Part shown: piece after piece, positions 11,877-23,900 of the stretch
How positions within the stretch are numbered: position 1 is the stretch's first letter
Layout: each line of letters starts with the position of its first letter
Source of the DNA: Lichina pygmaea
Taxonomy: Eukaryota > Ascomycota > Lichinomycetes > Lichinales > Lichinaceae
Reading direction: 5' to 3'
Assembly (NCBI GenBank): GCA_963422465.1
Contig: OY730170.1
Span: 3,758,379 to 3,822,378, forward strand
DNA: 64,000 nucleotides
Position numbers and translations under genes: made by a program
Notes under the pieces: generated by a model
Databases searched by the model: none
What the model was told of the DNA's origin: nothing
Seen by the model: only the letters and a program-made list of their open reading frames with translations

Positions 11877-12506
11877 TTTTTGATTTGATTCTTACACTGT
11901 TTGTAGCTTTACAGCCATGCAGATCTTCCAGCTAATAGTGAACTTCTTCAGAAAACCTTTAAAGGAATAAAAACTGAAGACAGGGAGGTGACTAGAAAGT
12001 GTAGCAAAAGGAAATCTTGTAGTGTCTGGTAGGAAAAGCTTCTAGATGTTGGAGTGTGTATAGTGAAGTTTGAAAGCCAGATTAAATTGGTTTAGTCTTT
12101 TCAAAGACATAAACCAGTACAGAAACTTCTGTAGAAGCTCTGGGTTTGAAATAATAGTAGTGAAATCTTGGGGGTTAAAGAGAGCATGTTGTCTTTGACT
12201 TGAGTAGAGAGAGCATGAAGAGGTGATATGCTTTACTGTCTCTTCTGCTTGACCACACATGCATAGGGGGGTAGGAAAGTCAGGGACTCCAGCTCTGAAA
12301 AGAAAACTTGCTAGACCAATTCTCCCAGTTCTGGTTTGCAGTAGTAGACTTGCCTCAGCTTTCTGTAGCTCTTTGTAGAGCTTTAGGTTGTTGTAGTGAG
12401 GTTTTTGGCAAAACACCTGCCATCCAGCATAGCCTTTTCTTTTCTTCTCCTCCTATTGGTTTTCCCACTCTTTAGTAAAGAGTATTTGTAGTTCTTTCTT
12501 TGAACT
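11877..12506 (-). mobile_element. 5'-truncated LINE tail (LINE3)
   Basis: Only the last 630 bp of a Tad-like LINE are present, in antisense. They cover the end of ORF2 (12042-12416 and upstream, with KLYKELQKAEASLLLQTRTG and the CMCGQAEETVKH motif) and the 3' UTR. The insertion is flanked by the perfect 14-bp duplication ACACTGAACCTGAT (11863-11876 and 12507-12520), within B1 between RNase H and integrase. Severe 5' truncation is typical of target-primed reverse transcription that stopped early. The A-rich tail is very short (a TTTTTTG run at 11877). Confidence 0.92.
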
Positions 12507-14071
12507 ACACTGAACCTGATGCTACACCTCTTTCAGATGTTATCCAAGCTGCCTATAACAACCTTGCTGAAGGTGATCCAGTGGCAACAGTGTCACAGAT
12601 GCTAAGGGATAGTGTCAGGCACAGTCGAGAAGTGTCTCTCTCAGACTACAGCTTGGAAAATAACTGTCTCTTCTACAAGAACTGACTCTGGATCCCTGAG
12701 AACAATGAGCTACACCTACACCTGTTCCAAGAAGCCTATGACCAAGCAATAGCTGGCCACACTGGGATTGCCAAGACCCATAATCTTCTGTCTTGTTGGT
12801 ACTATTGGCCAAAGATAGTGAACATCATACAGCAGTACATCAGGAATTGTTATGTCTGCTCTCAAGCAAAGCCTGCCTGTGATTGCCAAGGAGAGCTGCT
12901 GTCTCTTCCCATACCTCAGCAATGTTGGCAGGATCTGGCTATGGATTTTATTACTGACTTGCCCAAGTCAAGAGATACCTGTTTCCCTGGTGCCAAGCAC
13001 ATCTGAGTCATCACTGACTGTCTCACCAAAGAACACCACTTTGTGCCATGTGCTGAGATAACAACCTTGCATCTTATCCAGATGTTCATCCAGTTTGTTG
13101 TCTGTACCCATGGCTTGCCCAGGAGTATTGTCTCAGACAGAGGAGGTCAGTTTGTCAGCTTATTCTGGAAAGCACTCTGTGCCCATCTTGATGTCATGCT
13201 ATGACTACTCTCAGGACACCACCCAGAGACAGATGGTCAGATAGAACAAGAGAATCAGGAGCTTGAACACTACCTGAGATCCTATGTCAACTATCTCCAA
13301 GATGACTGGGTCCAATGGCTTCCTCTGGCAGAGTTCACGCAGAACAACTCCCAGTCTGATTCCTCTGGCATGTCACTGTTCTTTGCCAACAAAGGGTTCC
13401 ATCCACAGCTCAGCATCACACCCATGAGTGAAGTCTACAACCAAGATACTATAGAAATCTCTGGAGAAATGACGCAGATTCTGGAACAGTTGCAAGCTGA
13501 ACTCCGACTATCCCAGGAAGCTCAAGCTCACACCACCAATTTGCATCAAGTTCTGTCACTGTTCTATCAAACTGGAGATCTTGTTTGGCTGAATACCAAG
13601 AACATCAGGACACGCCACCCATGCAAAAAGCTTGACAACAAGTGGATTGGACTATTCAAGGTGTTGAAGACAATCAGAAGCTGTGCCTGCCATCTGGAGC
13701 TTCCACACACTCTCAAGATCCACCCTGTCTTTCATGTTTCCCTTCTACGTCTGACACCTGCTAATCCTATCCCTGGCCAATCAAATAAACACCCTGGCCC
13801 TGTTATTAGTCAAGACACAGATGAAAAGTTCTAGGTTGAAGAAATCCTTGACTCCAAGCCAGCAACATCTTGACAGAAGTTCAAGTACCTGGTCAAATAG
13901 TCTGGATGGCCAATTGAAGATACCACTGAAGAGCCTATTGAGCATCTTGACAACACCAAAGACACCATCTACAACTTCCATGAGAAATACCCAAGGAAAC
14001 CACAGCCACAGAACTACATCCACAAGCGGCCTAAGGCTCACAGGAGTTTGCCATGTGAAGGAGGGGGGTAA

Positions 14072-14417
14072 TGTCACAGTTCTGGCCCAGTTGCATATCT
14101 GACACAAGTCACACACCTTGTCAGGAAGTTCTATCTGCACTGTTGCCTGTTTGCTCTGCTATTGCCTTGTTGTATATCTGGCACAAGTCACACACCTTGC
14201 CGGGAAGTTCCATCTGCACTGTTGCCTGTTTACTCTGCTGTATCCCCTGCCTATAAGAACTTCTCCTGCTCCTCCAGCTTCTTCTTTTCTTCTTTTCTCT
14301 TTTCCTTCCTTGTCTTTTGTCTTGTACATCAATCCAAGTCTCAAGTCTCAAGCCAAGTCAGGTCAAGGTTACCGAATCAGTTAGGCTTGAGTTCTGCTCT
14401 GCCATTGCCTCATCACA
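14072..14417 (+). repeat. 3' LTR of element B1
   Basis: 346-bp LTR matching 2549-2894, including the 75-bp duplication, and preceded by a purine-rich tract (GAAGGAGGGGGGTAA). The next base starts antisense family-B reverse transcriptase/RNase H sequence of B2. The five bases at its two flanks (CAGAG on the left of B1, ACAAG on the right) do not match, so no target-site duplication is visible. Confidence 0.85.
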
Positions 14418-16355
14418 ACAAGAACTCACTCCAACAGGCTTGACGGTGGGAAAGGCACTTTGATGACATGAAGTACTCCAAGTTCTTGTGATCAGAGATC
14501 ACCTTGACAGGTTCTGGAGATTCTTCAAGCTCTGCTCACCATTCTTCAAAGGCACAGACAATTGCCAGCAACTCTTTGTCATAGATCTTGTAGTTACATT
14601 CTGCTGGCAGGTGGTGGTGTGACAAGAAGGCAACAGGGTGTAGAACTCCTTCATGATCTGGCTATGACAGGACAGCACCAGAGACATAGTCAGAAGTGTC
14701 AGTCTCAACAATACACTCCTTCTCTGCATCAAAGTGCTGCAGGATAGGTGCAGTGCTGAACACCTTCTTGATACTTTCAAACAAGCACTGCTCTGGGGTT
14801 TCCCACTTGAAGGCAACATTCTTCTTGGTCAGAGCTGTGAGTGGGGATACAAGCTTGGCAAAGTTTTTGATAAACCAGTGGTAGAAGTTTGCAAAGACAA
14901 TAAAGCTCTGCACTTCCTTGAGACTGGCAGGAGGCTTCCACTCCTTGATGGCATCAGTCTTGGCTGGGTCTATGCTCACAGATCCAGGTCAGCCCTCTTC
15001 AGTGGCAGACTGAATGATAAGGCCAAGGTACTTGACTTGATACACTTCAAAGTCACACTTGGAGATGTCAACTTACAGGCTTGCATCTTGTAGTCAACTG
15101 AGAACAAGCTTGACATGCTTCTGGTGTTCCTTGAGTGTCTGACTGTAGACAAGGATGTCATCCATATAGGCAGTGCCAAAGACGTCAAGGATGTCAGGTC
15201 CCAAAACATCATTGATGTAGTTCTGGAACATGCTTGGAGTATTGGTAAGACCAAAGAGTATGACAAGGTATTTGTAGAGACCTGAGCGTGTGCGGAACAC
15301 AGTCTTCTATTCTTCACCTTCCTTCATCCAGATATGGTTGAAGGCACCAACAATGTCAAGCTTGGTGTACCACACAGCTTTGCAAAGCTGGTCCAACATC
15401 TCCCGGATCAGTGGCAGGGGGTAACAGTTCTTGATGGTGATGGTGTTGAGTGCTCTGTAGTCTACACAGAAACACAATCTACCTTCTGGCTTCTTGACAA
15501 AGAGGACTGGTCCAGCAGCAGGTGATGAAGATACTTGAATAAAGCTCTTGTTCAGGTTCTCTGTCAGGTACTTCTTGAGAACTTCAAGTTCTTCTCTGCT
15601 CATGCCATACAGAGGTCCAGAGGGTGCCTGGGTTCCTGGTTCCATCTTGATCTTGTGGTCAACTCCTGGGTGTAGAGGAGGAAGCTTGTCAGCGTCATCC
15701 TTGCTGAAGATGTCCAGGAACTTGTGGTACTGAGCAGGGAGAAGTGTGGCAGGATCCACACACTTCTTTGGCTTCAACACCTGCTCAATGTCTCTCAGAG
15801 AAACACTGAACACCTGGTGATCTGGCTTGGCAGTAAGAAGAGAAAATGCGGCAGTATTGATGGGGATTGGTGTGGCAGAAAGGGGCTTGGGATCCTGAGG
15901 CTTTCCAGCAGACGTCTTGGCTTCAAGATCCAAAGAGATTGGACAGCCATTGTTTGACTTGAGGCATGCAGATCAGTAGTGATCTGACTTGAACATGATT
16001 GAGGTGTTTGTCCAATCAATGTGTGGCCTGTGCTTCTGGAGCTATAGTATCCCCAGAATCACATCATAGTGAAGACCAGAAGACACAAAGAGAGAGACTT
16101 CCTCCTGGTGCACACTATGTGCTGTGGTCATGATTGTCTTGGCAAGATGTGTGGTTTGCGATGTCTTGCCATCAAATGATCACAATGTGCGTGGGTAGGG
16201 GAGAGGTTCTTGGTGAAGAGATTGCGCAAAGGAAGCACTAATGCAGCCAAATGCTGAACAGCCAGAGTTAATGAGAGTATTGCACTTGAATTTCCCATCT
16301 AGGATACAAGGAAGAAACAAGCACTTGCTGTCCAACTGCTGGTCTGGAGACAGAT

Positions 16356-19300
16356 TTTTTTATTTTATTTTTTTTATTTGATTCTTACACTGGTAGTAGC
16401 TTTACAGCCATGCAGATCTTCTAGCTAATAGTGAACTCCTTCAGAAAACCTTTGAAGAGATAAAAACTGAAGGCAGGGTGTGACTAGGGAATGTAACAAA
16501 AGGAATCTTGAAGTTTCTGGTAAGAGAAGAGAATCTAGGTATTGGATTAGGAATAGTGGAGTTTGAAAGCTAGATTAAACTGGTTTAGTCTTTTCAAAAA
16601 CATAAACCAGTACAAGAACTTCTGTAGTAGCTCTGGGTTTGAAATAATAGTGGTGAAGTCTTGGGGATTAAAAGAGACTTGTTGTCTTTGTCTTGAATAA
16701 AGAGAGCATGAAGAGGTGATATGTTTTGCAGTTTCTTCTGCTTGGCCACACACACATAGTGGGGTAGGGAAGTCAGGAACTCCAGCTCTGAAAAGAAAAC
16801 TTGCCAGACCAATTCTTCCAGTCCTGATTTGCAGTAGCAGACTTGCCTCAGCTTTCTGTAACTCTTTGTAGAGCTTCAGATTGTTTTTGTGTGGCTTTTG
16901 ACAGAAAGTCTGCCAGTCTGGATAGCTTCTTCTTTTCTTCTCTTCCTATTGGTTTTCCCACTCTTTAGTAAAGAGCTTTTGTAGTTCTTTCTTTGAACTA
17001 GCCTGGTTAGTAGTTATTTGACTTAACCAAGTGAATTTCCACTTAGGAGAGATAGTTGAGGATTCCTTTAAAGGTTTCTTCAAGAGAGAGGCATAGCTGG
17101 AAATAGTGGAAAAGATACTGTCAAGAAAGTATTTGAGAGGGGAGTTTTGAATAGAAGAAAGAAAACAGGCAGTGCGAAATTTAAAGTATAGGTCTAGAGG
17201 TAGAAGAAAAAGCTCACTCTCTAATAGAAAAGAAGGAGTGGCTTTGAAGGCACCCCCAATAAGTCTTAGGCATCTGTTTTGAAATGAAACAAGAGAAGAG
17301 ATATTGGAGGATTTTCTTAGAGGGTTAAACCAGATCCTCACTGCATAGCTCAGTAGAGATCTCAGTATAGCAGTGTACACCAGACGTGATGTGTGAACTG
17401 GAAAGCCCCAAGTAGAATAGGAAGTTCTAGAAAGAGAAGAGAGTGTTTTCTGTGCTTTTTGAAGAATAATCCTCTGGTGTTTGTGCCAGTGGAGCTTTGC
17501 ATCTAGGTACACTCCAAGTACTCACACTTCTTCTTTTGGTTTGAGAATCACATTCCCCAGTCTGAGCTTGAGCTGAAGATTGTCTGATCTTCTTCTGGAA
17601 AAATGAAGTATTTCATATTTCTCAGAAGAGAAGACTATTCCATGTCTTGCAGCCCATGATAGACATTTGAGGTGTGTGTTCTTTAACTTCAGAAGGTTAC
17701 TTTTCAAGGAGTGACCAAAAGCAAGCAGATTTGTATCATCTGCAAACCCCAGAGCAGATACACCAGAAGAGGGAGTATGCACAGTCTCATGCAATTCAGA
17801 AATGTAGAATAGAAAAAGAATAGGGGATAATGGAGAACCTTGAGGAACTCCACAATGAATAGGAATTGAACAAGACTCAGAATCATCAAAGACAAGAGTG
17901 GTAGAGCGCTTATCACAGAAGGAGTAGATCCAGGAAGCTAGCCAGGCAGGTATTCCTTTTCTTTTCAGAATTTGCTGTAGTATCTTGGGGAGAACTCTGT
18001 CATAGGCTCCTGAGATATCCAGTGAGAGTAGGGATGCAACCATGCCTTCCTTCCAGACTTTTTCTACTTGGGAGGTTAGAAGGAAAAGTGCTGCTTCTGT
18101 GGATCTTCCTTTCCTAAAGCCCATCTGGATATCTGGCAATAGTCCAGCTTCTTCTGCTATCTTGCTTAGTCTGGCTGCAGCAATAGCTTCCATCAGCTTG
18201 CCTGTTGTGTTTAGCAGAGCTATAGGGTGCCAGGCTTTAGCTTGATTGTAGGTTCCCTTGCCAGGTTTCCTCAAGCAGACTGTTTTTGCACTCTTAAATC
18301 TTTCAGGGAAGTACTCCAGGTTCCAGCATGTTGAAGTCAGAATAGCTAGAGCTTGGCAGAACCTAGGCCCCAGAGCTCTCAGAAATCTATTTGGCAGCTT
18401 ATCTCTCCCTCCTGCTGTGAAAGGTTTCTTCTTGGCCAGAATTTGCTCCACTTCTTCACATGTTACCTCCTGGGAGAGCTGTATCTCAGAGATAGTCTGG
18501 GAGCTTTCTGAGCCTGGTTCTGGAACTAGAGCTTTTGGAAAGAACTGCTGTGAGAAGGCTTTAGTCTTTTCCTCAAAGGTTTTGGCTATTCCTTCTTGTG
18601 TTTCCGGGTCAGGAACCAGAGGAAGATCAGGAGTCTTGTTGGCTTTGGACTTTCCCCACTTTGCAAGCTTCCAGAACTTTGAAGAGCTGGCCAGCTTATG
18701 GATTTGGTGTCTGAAAGTGTTCTGTTTTCCATCTCTGACTGCCTTTTTCTTGAGCTTAGTTGCTTGCTCAAGTTCCTCTTGACTTGCTTGCTTTTTTTGC
18801 ACTTTTCTTCTTACTCTTCTTTCCTCTTTAACCTTGTTTTGGATCTCTTGATTCCACCAGGGAACTGAGTGGCCAGATTGCTTCTGGAGCTGTGTGGATT
18901 TGCTTACTATTTCTTGGAGAAAGTTGTCAAGATACTCCAAGTACTCATCCACTTCATATTTGTCTTGGAAGTGGAAGAGCAGGTGTAGCTTCTCACACTC
19001 TACTCTTGCAAGGTTTGAGTCCAGTGTTCTCCAGTTTCTTTCTGGTTTCCAGATTTTCCTTGGAGGATCCAGGTCCAGGCAGGTTAGTACAGGTCTGTGG
19101 TCAGACCCATGAAAGAACTGAAGAGCCACTTTAGAGAAAATCAGAGAGTTAGAAAGAGAAGAAGAAATAAAAGACAGATCAATAGAAGAACATGGTTTTT
19201 CAGAAAAAGATCTTGCTCTGGTAGGGGTGAAAGGTGCAATAGCTAAATCCAGATTTAAATCTTTCATTAGGTCTTGAAACTTGTTTGCAGTCTCAGAGTA

Positions 19301-20154
19301 CAGTCTTCTTTTCTTTGACCAGTCTGGGTGGTGAAGATTTGAGTCTGTGAGAAGAATATGTTGTCCTTGTTCTTGTAAAGCATTTTGGAGTAAACAGAGA
19401 AGAGCTTCTGATGCCTCTGTGTAGTTTTCTTGACTTGATGGGGTGAAGTAGAGATTATGTACCCAAAGAGAAGTAGAAGAGTTTTCCAAGTAGATTTCAA
19501 GAGAAACAAAGTCTTTATTCCAGAAGGTAGGATGAAGAGAAGAGAGTTTCAGATTTTTATTAATAAGAAAAAGTGTTCTGCTAATCTCTGAACAGTAGAG
19601 AGGAAGAAAGGAAGAGAAAACAGTTGAAGTGCTTGTTTCTAGGTGAGGGTTTTTCCAGAGCTCTTGAAGTGCAATAATGTCCACCTCTTGGAGAGCTGAG
19701 GTTGCTAGCAGTAGCTCTTGGACTGATTGGCTTTTTTGCACATTATACTGGAGAAGTGTCAGCTTTGTGTCTTTCATGCAGATATCTCAGCATCAAAGAT
19801 CTTGAAGGAGTTAGCTGGTAGCTTTCCTCCAGAGTTGGCTGATCTTGAAGAAAGAATTTGCACTTCTGGGAGTGCACCTCTGAGTCACTCTGAGCTTCTG
19901 CTTGGCTCAGCTGTTTTATGTTTTTTCCCTTCTGGTAGAGACTGAGAGAGAGGGAAAGACATAACTAGGGGGGGGTTGTAGAGCTGGAACAGAGGTAGCT
20001 GTTGGGATCTCATATTTTCCTGGGCGTGTGTTCCATGCTTCTCTTGCTTTCTTGGCTGCTTCCTGGCGTACTGGACAGACACTGGCCCAGGCTGGGTGAG
20101 CTCCTCTGCAGTTGCAGTATTTTGGCTTGAGAAGCTGTTCAGGAACTTGGCAGG
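16356..20154 (-). mobile_element. Tad-like LINE, nearly complete ORF2 (LINE2)
   Basis: Antisense LINE, very similar to LINE1. It is 5'-truncated in the third zinc knuckle region of ORF1 and flanked by a 12-bp duplication, CTGGAGACAGAT (16344-16355 and 20155-20166). On the plus strand the tail appears as a T-rich run with ATTTT units at 16356-16378. Its site in B2 lies only about 45 bp from the site used by LINE1 in B1. Because it escaped the solo-LTR insertion, it shows the undisturbed endonuclease sequence (FTPTRARSFSEKPCSSIDLS) across the point where LINE1 is split. Confidence 0.92.
16547..19777 (-). pseudogene. LINE2 ORF2, endonuclease and reverse transcriptase
   Basis: The frame is open for 751 codons from MKDTKLTLLQ (19777) to a TGA at 17522-17524. 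It includes the whole APE endonuclease (GSDHRPVLTC), a linker rich in Lys/Glu, and reverse transcriptase with MGFRKGRSTEAA, SLDISGAYDRV, GVPQGSPLSP and FADDTNLLAF intact. The TGA replaces the CGA Arg codon of LINE1 (8601-8603), a C-to-T change at a CpG. The frame reopens at once (VYLDAKLHW, to a TAG at about 16945) and again for the C-terminal Cys/His segment up to 16547. Of the copies in the window this one is closest to a complete ORF2, but it is still inactive. Confidence 0.87.
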
Positions 20155-20486
20155 CTGGAGACAGATAGCCAATATGGAGATTCTTTTCATGTCCTTGAGT
20201 GTGACGATGACCAAGGACTACTTGTTTTCCAACTCTGGAGTAGTCTCAACAGTGGCAGACTTGGTGGTGGTCGTGGTGGTGGCAACAACAGGTATACTTT
20301 TCACTAGACAGAAGGTTGAGATGTGACCTTGGTTCCCACAGTAGAAGCAGAGGTCTTTGCTTTGGTGACATTCTCACTCTTCTGGCATCAGCTTAGAGCA
20401 GCTGAGATCTATGGTAGGACTTGGTGGCCGTGGCGTGAAGGCTGGCTTGATGAACCCTGGACACAGAACTGAAGCTCCTGACTGTG

Positions 20487-20924
20487 TGTTAAGGCCTAGG
20501 CCGGAACGGCCCAGGTAAGCGAGGGAGAGGTGTTAGTCATGCGGAACAACATCCGACCGATCCGGTGGACGAGCAAGAGCTAAGCGAGGAGCTCGTCCGG
20601 TGGACGAGCAGGAGCTAAGCGAGGAGCTTGTCCGGTGGACGAGCAGGAGCTAAGCGAGGAGCTCGTCCAGTGGACGAGCAGGAGCTAAGCGAGGAGCTCG
20701 TCCACGCAAAAGGATGATACCCCTCGAGGAGACCCCCCCCCTGGGGCATCTGTATAAAGACCCCCAAAGAGCCCGGAGGGATTAGCTCTCCAGGCTGAAC
20801 GCACATTACGAGCGACAATAGCAAGAGAGTTACCCCACTTGCTATTCATCTATTGAGTCCCTGCCCTCCTCGGTCAAAGACAGGACCACCCACATTCTGT
20901 GTGAACATGGACTGGCCCTTAACA
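20487..20924 (+). repeat. 5' LTR of element A1
   Basis: 438-bp LTR, TGTTAAGGCCTAGG...CCCTTAACA. Four tandem 35-bp units (about 20564-20704) each carry GGACGAGC and its reverse complement GCTCGTCC, so each can fold into a hairpin. A C-run and a TATA box (TGTATAAAG, 20751-20759) mark the likely start of the retrotransposon transcript. Confidence 0.95.
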
Positions 20925-23900
20925 GTTTCAGCCTCTAACACATAGGACACCGGCTCAATACGATGGCAGATCCACGCAGCCCTACCCCTTCGCAGGCAGG
21001 CCAAGCTCGGGCTGCGCCTCAGGCGCAAGCCCAGGAACCACCTGTCCCTACCACCCTCACCTTACCTCCAAAGCCATTGAAGGTAGGTACGCCGAAGAGG
21101 TACGATGGATCACGAGGGGGATTGGAATTATTCTTCTCTCAGCTTGAGCTTTACTACGGATTCAACGCCGCACAATTCTCTACAGAACAGGAGAAGGTGC
21201 TGTTCGCAGCTTCCTACCTGGACGGACCGACATTTGCCTGGTTTAATGTCTACCTACAAGACTTCCTCGACAACAAGGAAGATCCCTCTAGCATGGAGAC
21301 CATGACACGGCAGATCATTGGGAGATTCTCTACCTTCAAGACCCAGATGAAGAAGACCTTCGGGGTCATTGATGAAGAACGAGATGCGGAACGAAAGCTC
21401 CAAGCACTACGGCAGACAGGGTCAGCATCAGACTTTGCGGTGAAGTTCCAACAGTTGTCAGTGAGGACACAATGGGGAGACAGTGCCTTGACAGCACTAT
21501 TCTACCAAGCTCTCAAGGAACAAGTCAAGGATGACATCGCACGAGGAGACTGACCCACTGACCTCAAGGATATGATCGACACAGTGGTACACATCGACGA
21601 CTGACAGTTCGAACGAGAACTCGAGAAGTGAGGCAAGCATGCAAGGCCATGGGGCAAAAAGACAGTGCCAGCACAAGACAAGTACAGCTTGACACCCATG
21701 GAGATTGATGCAACAACACCACAGGCAACAAAGAAGAAAGAAACACGGAAGTGTTACAATTGCCAGAAGGTAGGACACCTCGCAGCCAACTGCCAAAGCA
21801 AGAAGAAGAAGGAAGGCAAGGGTAAGCAGTTGAATGCCACCAGTGCCTGGAAAGGCAAGGGTATTCAGGAGCCACCAAGGGCTCCCAGAGGCACGCTACC
21901 CATGAACCGGTCAGAAGCAACACTCCTTGGACAGGAGGACAATCTCAGACAGTACATCGAAAGACTGGAGAACGATCTGCAGAGGTCACTGGAGGACCTG
22001 CGCGCAATCCAAGACCAGATCGATAAGGTTCATTGGGAGGATGACCTGATCTCCGAATTCGACACAACAGACTACGAGATTGACATAACCGGCATGCCAC
22101 CAATTCCCGAGACACTACTACTCCGACGACAGGATGCGACCTTGTCGGAGGACAGCGAAGCAAGAGTGACGTGATGGGTGGACGACACCATCAGCATCTC
22201 ACAGCCCTGAGACATCGCAGCACAAGTGGACCATCACCAGGCTACGACACCAGCCTGCGGACGTCCTTATTGGAAAGGATGCGAGGACCACCACTGCAAG
22301 GAACATCTCCTAGAGAAAAGGAGAAGGCACTACTTCCCTGGCCCAGAATACCACAAGAAAGCCTGGAGCATCAAGCACCAGCTAAGCCAGCAAGGGAAAG
22401 AACGTGATGATTGCGGAGAAGACGCATGGGAGCTATGCTTCACCGAAAAATACGAAAGACACGCGGCAGAACGCCAGGCTCAGGGCCTTGGTTGTTCAAA
22501 AAACTAGCAGTGCTCTTCAAATCCGGAGTCGGAAGAGCAGGCAAGACAACACTCCGGAGAGAAGGGGTCGAGCAGAGCCTCGACGCGACAGCCTGCAGTC
22601 CGCATTTTCGCATCAGGATGAGAGTCAAGGGGCATCTGACAAACACCATGATCGACTCTGGAGCTACTGGCAACTTCATGTCAGAAAGTTTCGCCAGGAA
22701 GCACAAGATCCCGACTCAGGAAAAGAGGAATCCATACCAACTAACAGTAGTGGACGGGACACCACTCTCCAACGACCAAGGACGAGTGACAAAGGAGACC
22801 AAGAACCTACGACTGTGTGTCGACAGTACGACAATCGGATCAGAAGAATTCAACTTGGTCCAGATACCACATGAAGTTATATTGGGTCTTCCGTGGTTGG
22901 AAAGTCAAAACCCAAGGATCGACTGGAAAAGAAGGCACCTAGTCTTTCTGAAGAGGAGTCTGGCAACTCGAGCAGAGCCAGAGAAAGTGAGAATCAAAGA
23001 AATCTTATATGCAGGGTGGAAGAAGCACCACCGGCGAGGGCAAGCCTATGTGGCTTGGATGAAGCCCTGAAACCATCAACTTTGCACCACGCATGACACC
23101 GTGGGCGAGACTCAGGCACCGCAGCTGCCAAGTGAGTATAAAGACTACCAGGAGATGTTTGGTGAGGAAGCGGTCGCGACGCTACCAGAACACCAAGAGT
23201 GGGATCATGAAATTCCACTGGAAGACAGAAAGAAACCCACACATGGCCCTATTTACGCCCTATCAGCAAAGGAGCTTGAGGCCTTAAGAGATTACCTGGA
23301 CGAGAACCTAGCGAAAGGGTTCATAAGACCTTCAACATCACCGGCCGGATACCCGATATTGTTTGTGCCAAAGAAGGACGGCAAATTACGACTGTGTGTC
23401 GACTACCGGCAGCTTAATGTGATCACGATTAAGAATCGCTACCCACTACCGTTAATATCGGAAATCCAGGACTGAATCCAAGGAGCCAAGTGGTTTACCA
23501 AGTTCGACATCCGAGGCACTTTCAACCTGGTTAGGATGAAAGATGGCGAAGAATGGAAGACAGCCTTTCGTACGAGGTACGGGCATTACGAGTATACTGT
23601 TATGCCATTCGGCCTTACGAATGCACCGGCGATGTTCCAATCGCTCATTAACGCCATCCTCCGACAATACCTGGATATATTTGTTACTGCTTATATCGAT
23701 GATGTCTTGGTTTACACCAATGGAACCCTGGAGGAGCACAGACAGCATGTCAAGAAGATCCTACATGCGCTCCAAGAAGCAGGAATGAGGTTACGCCTTG
23801 ATAAGAGTGTCTTCCACGTGAAAGAAGTGGAATATTTGGGATTGATCCTGACAACGGAAGGAATCTGTATGGACGATACAAAGATCACGGCAGTACAAGA

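Larger units (their letters stand above)
2549..14417 (+). mobile_element. Ty3/gypsy element B1, carrying two LINE insertions
   Basis: The element has matching 346-bp LTRs (2549-2894 and 14072-14417, TGTCACAG...TCACA). Inside lie a Gag-like frame (2953-3700, starting MSQQPDQAMPVAGNN), a protease-like segment just right of the LINE (about 9780-10040, IDSGCSAF), and reverse transcriptase with RNase H (about 10140-11880, FCVDYRALN and YMDDILVYS). Integrase follows (about 12530-13700) and then a degenerate chromodomain-like tail before a purine tract. Two LINEs interrupt it (4020-9767 and 11877-12506). Without them it is about 5.5 kb, usual for Ty3/gypsy. It is broken in more than five places and should be inactive. 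The LTR copies differ at few sites, suggesting moderate age. Confidence 0.85.
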
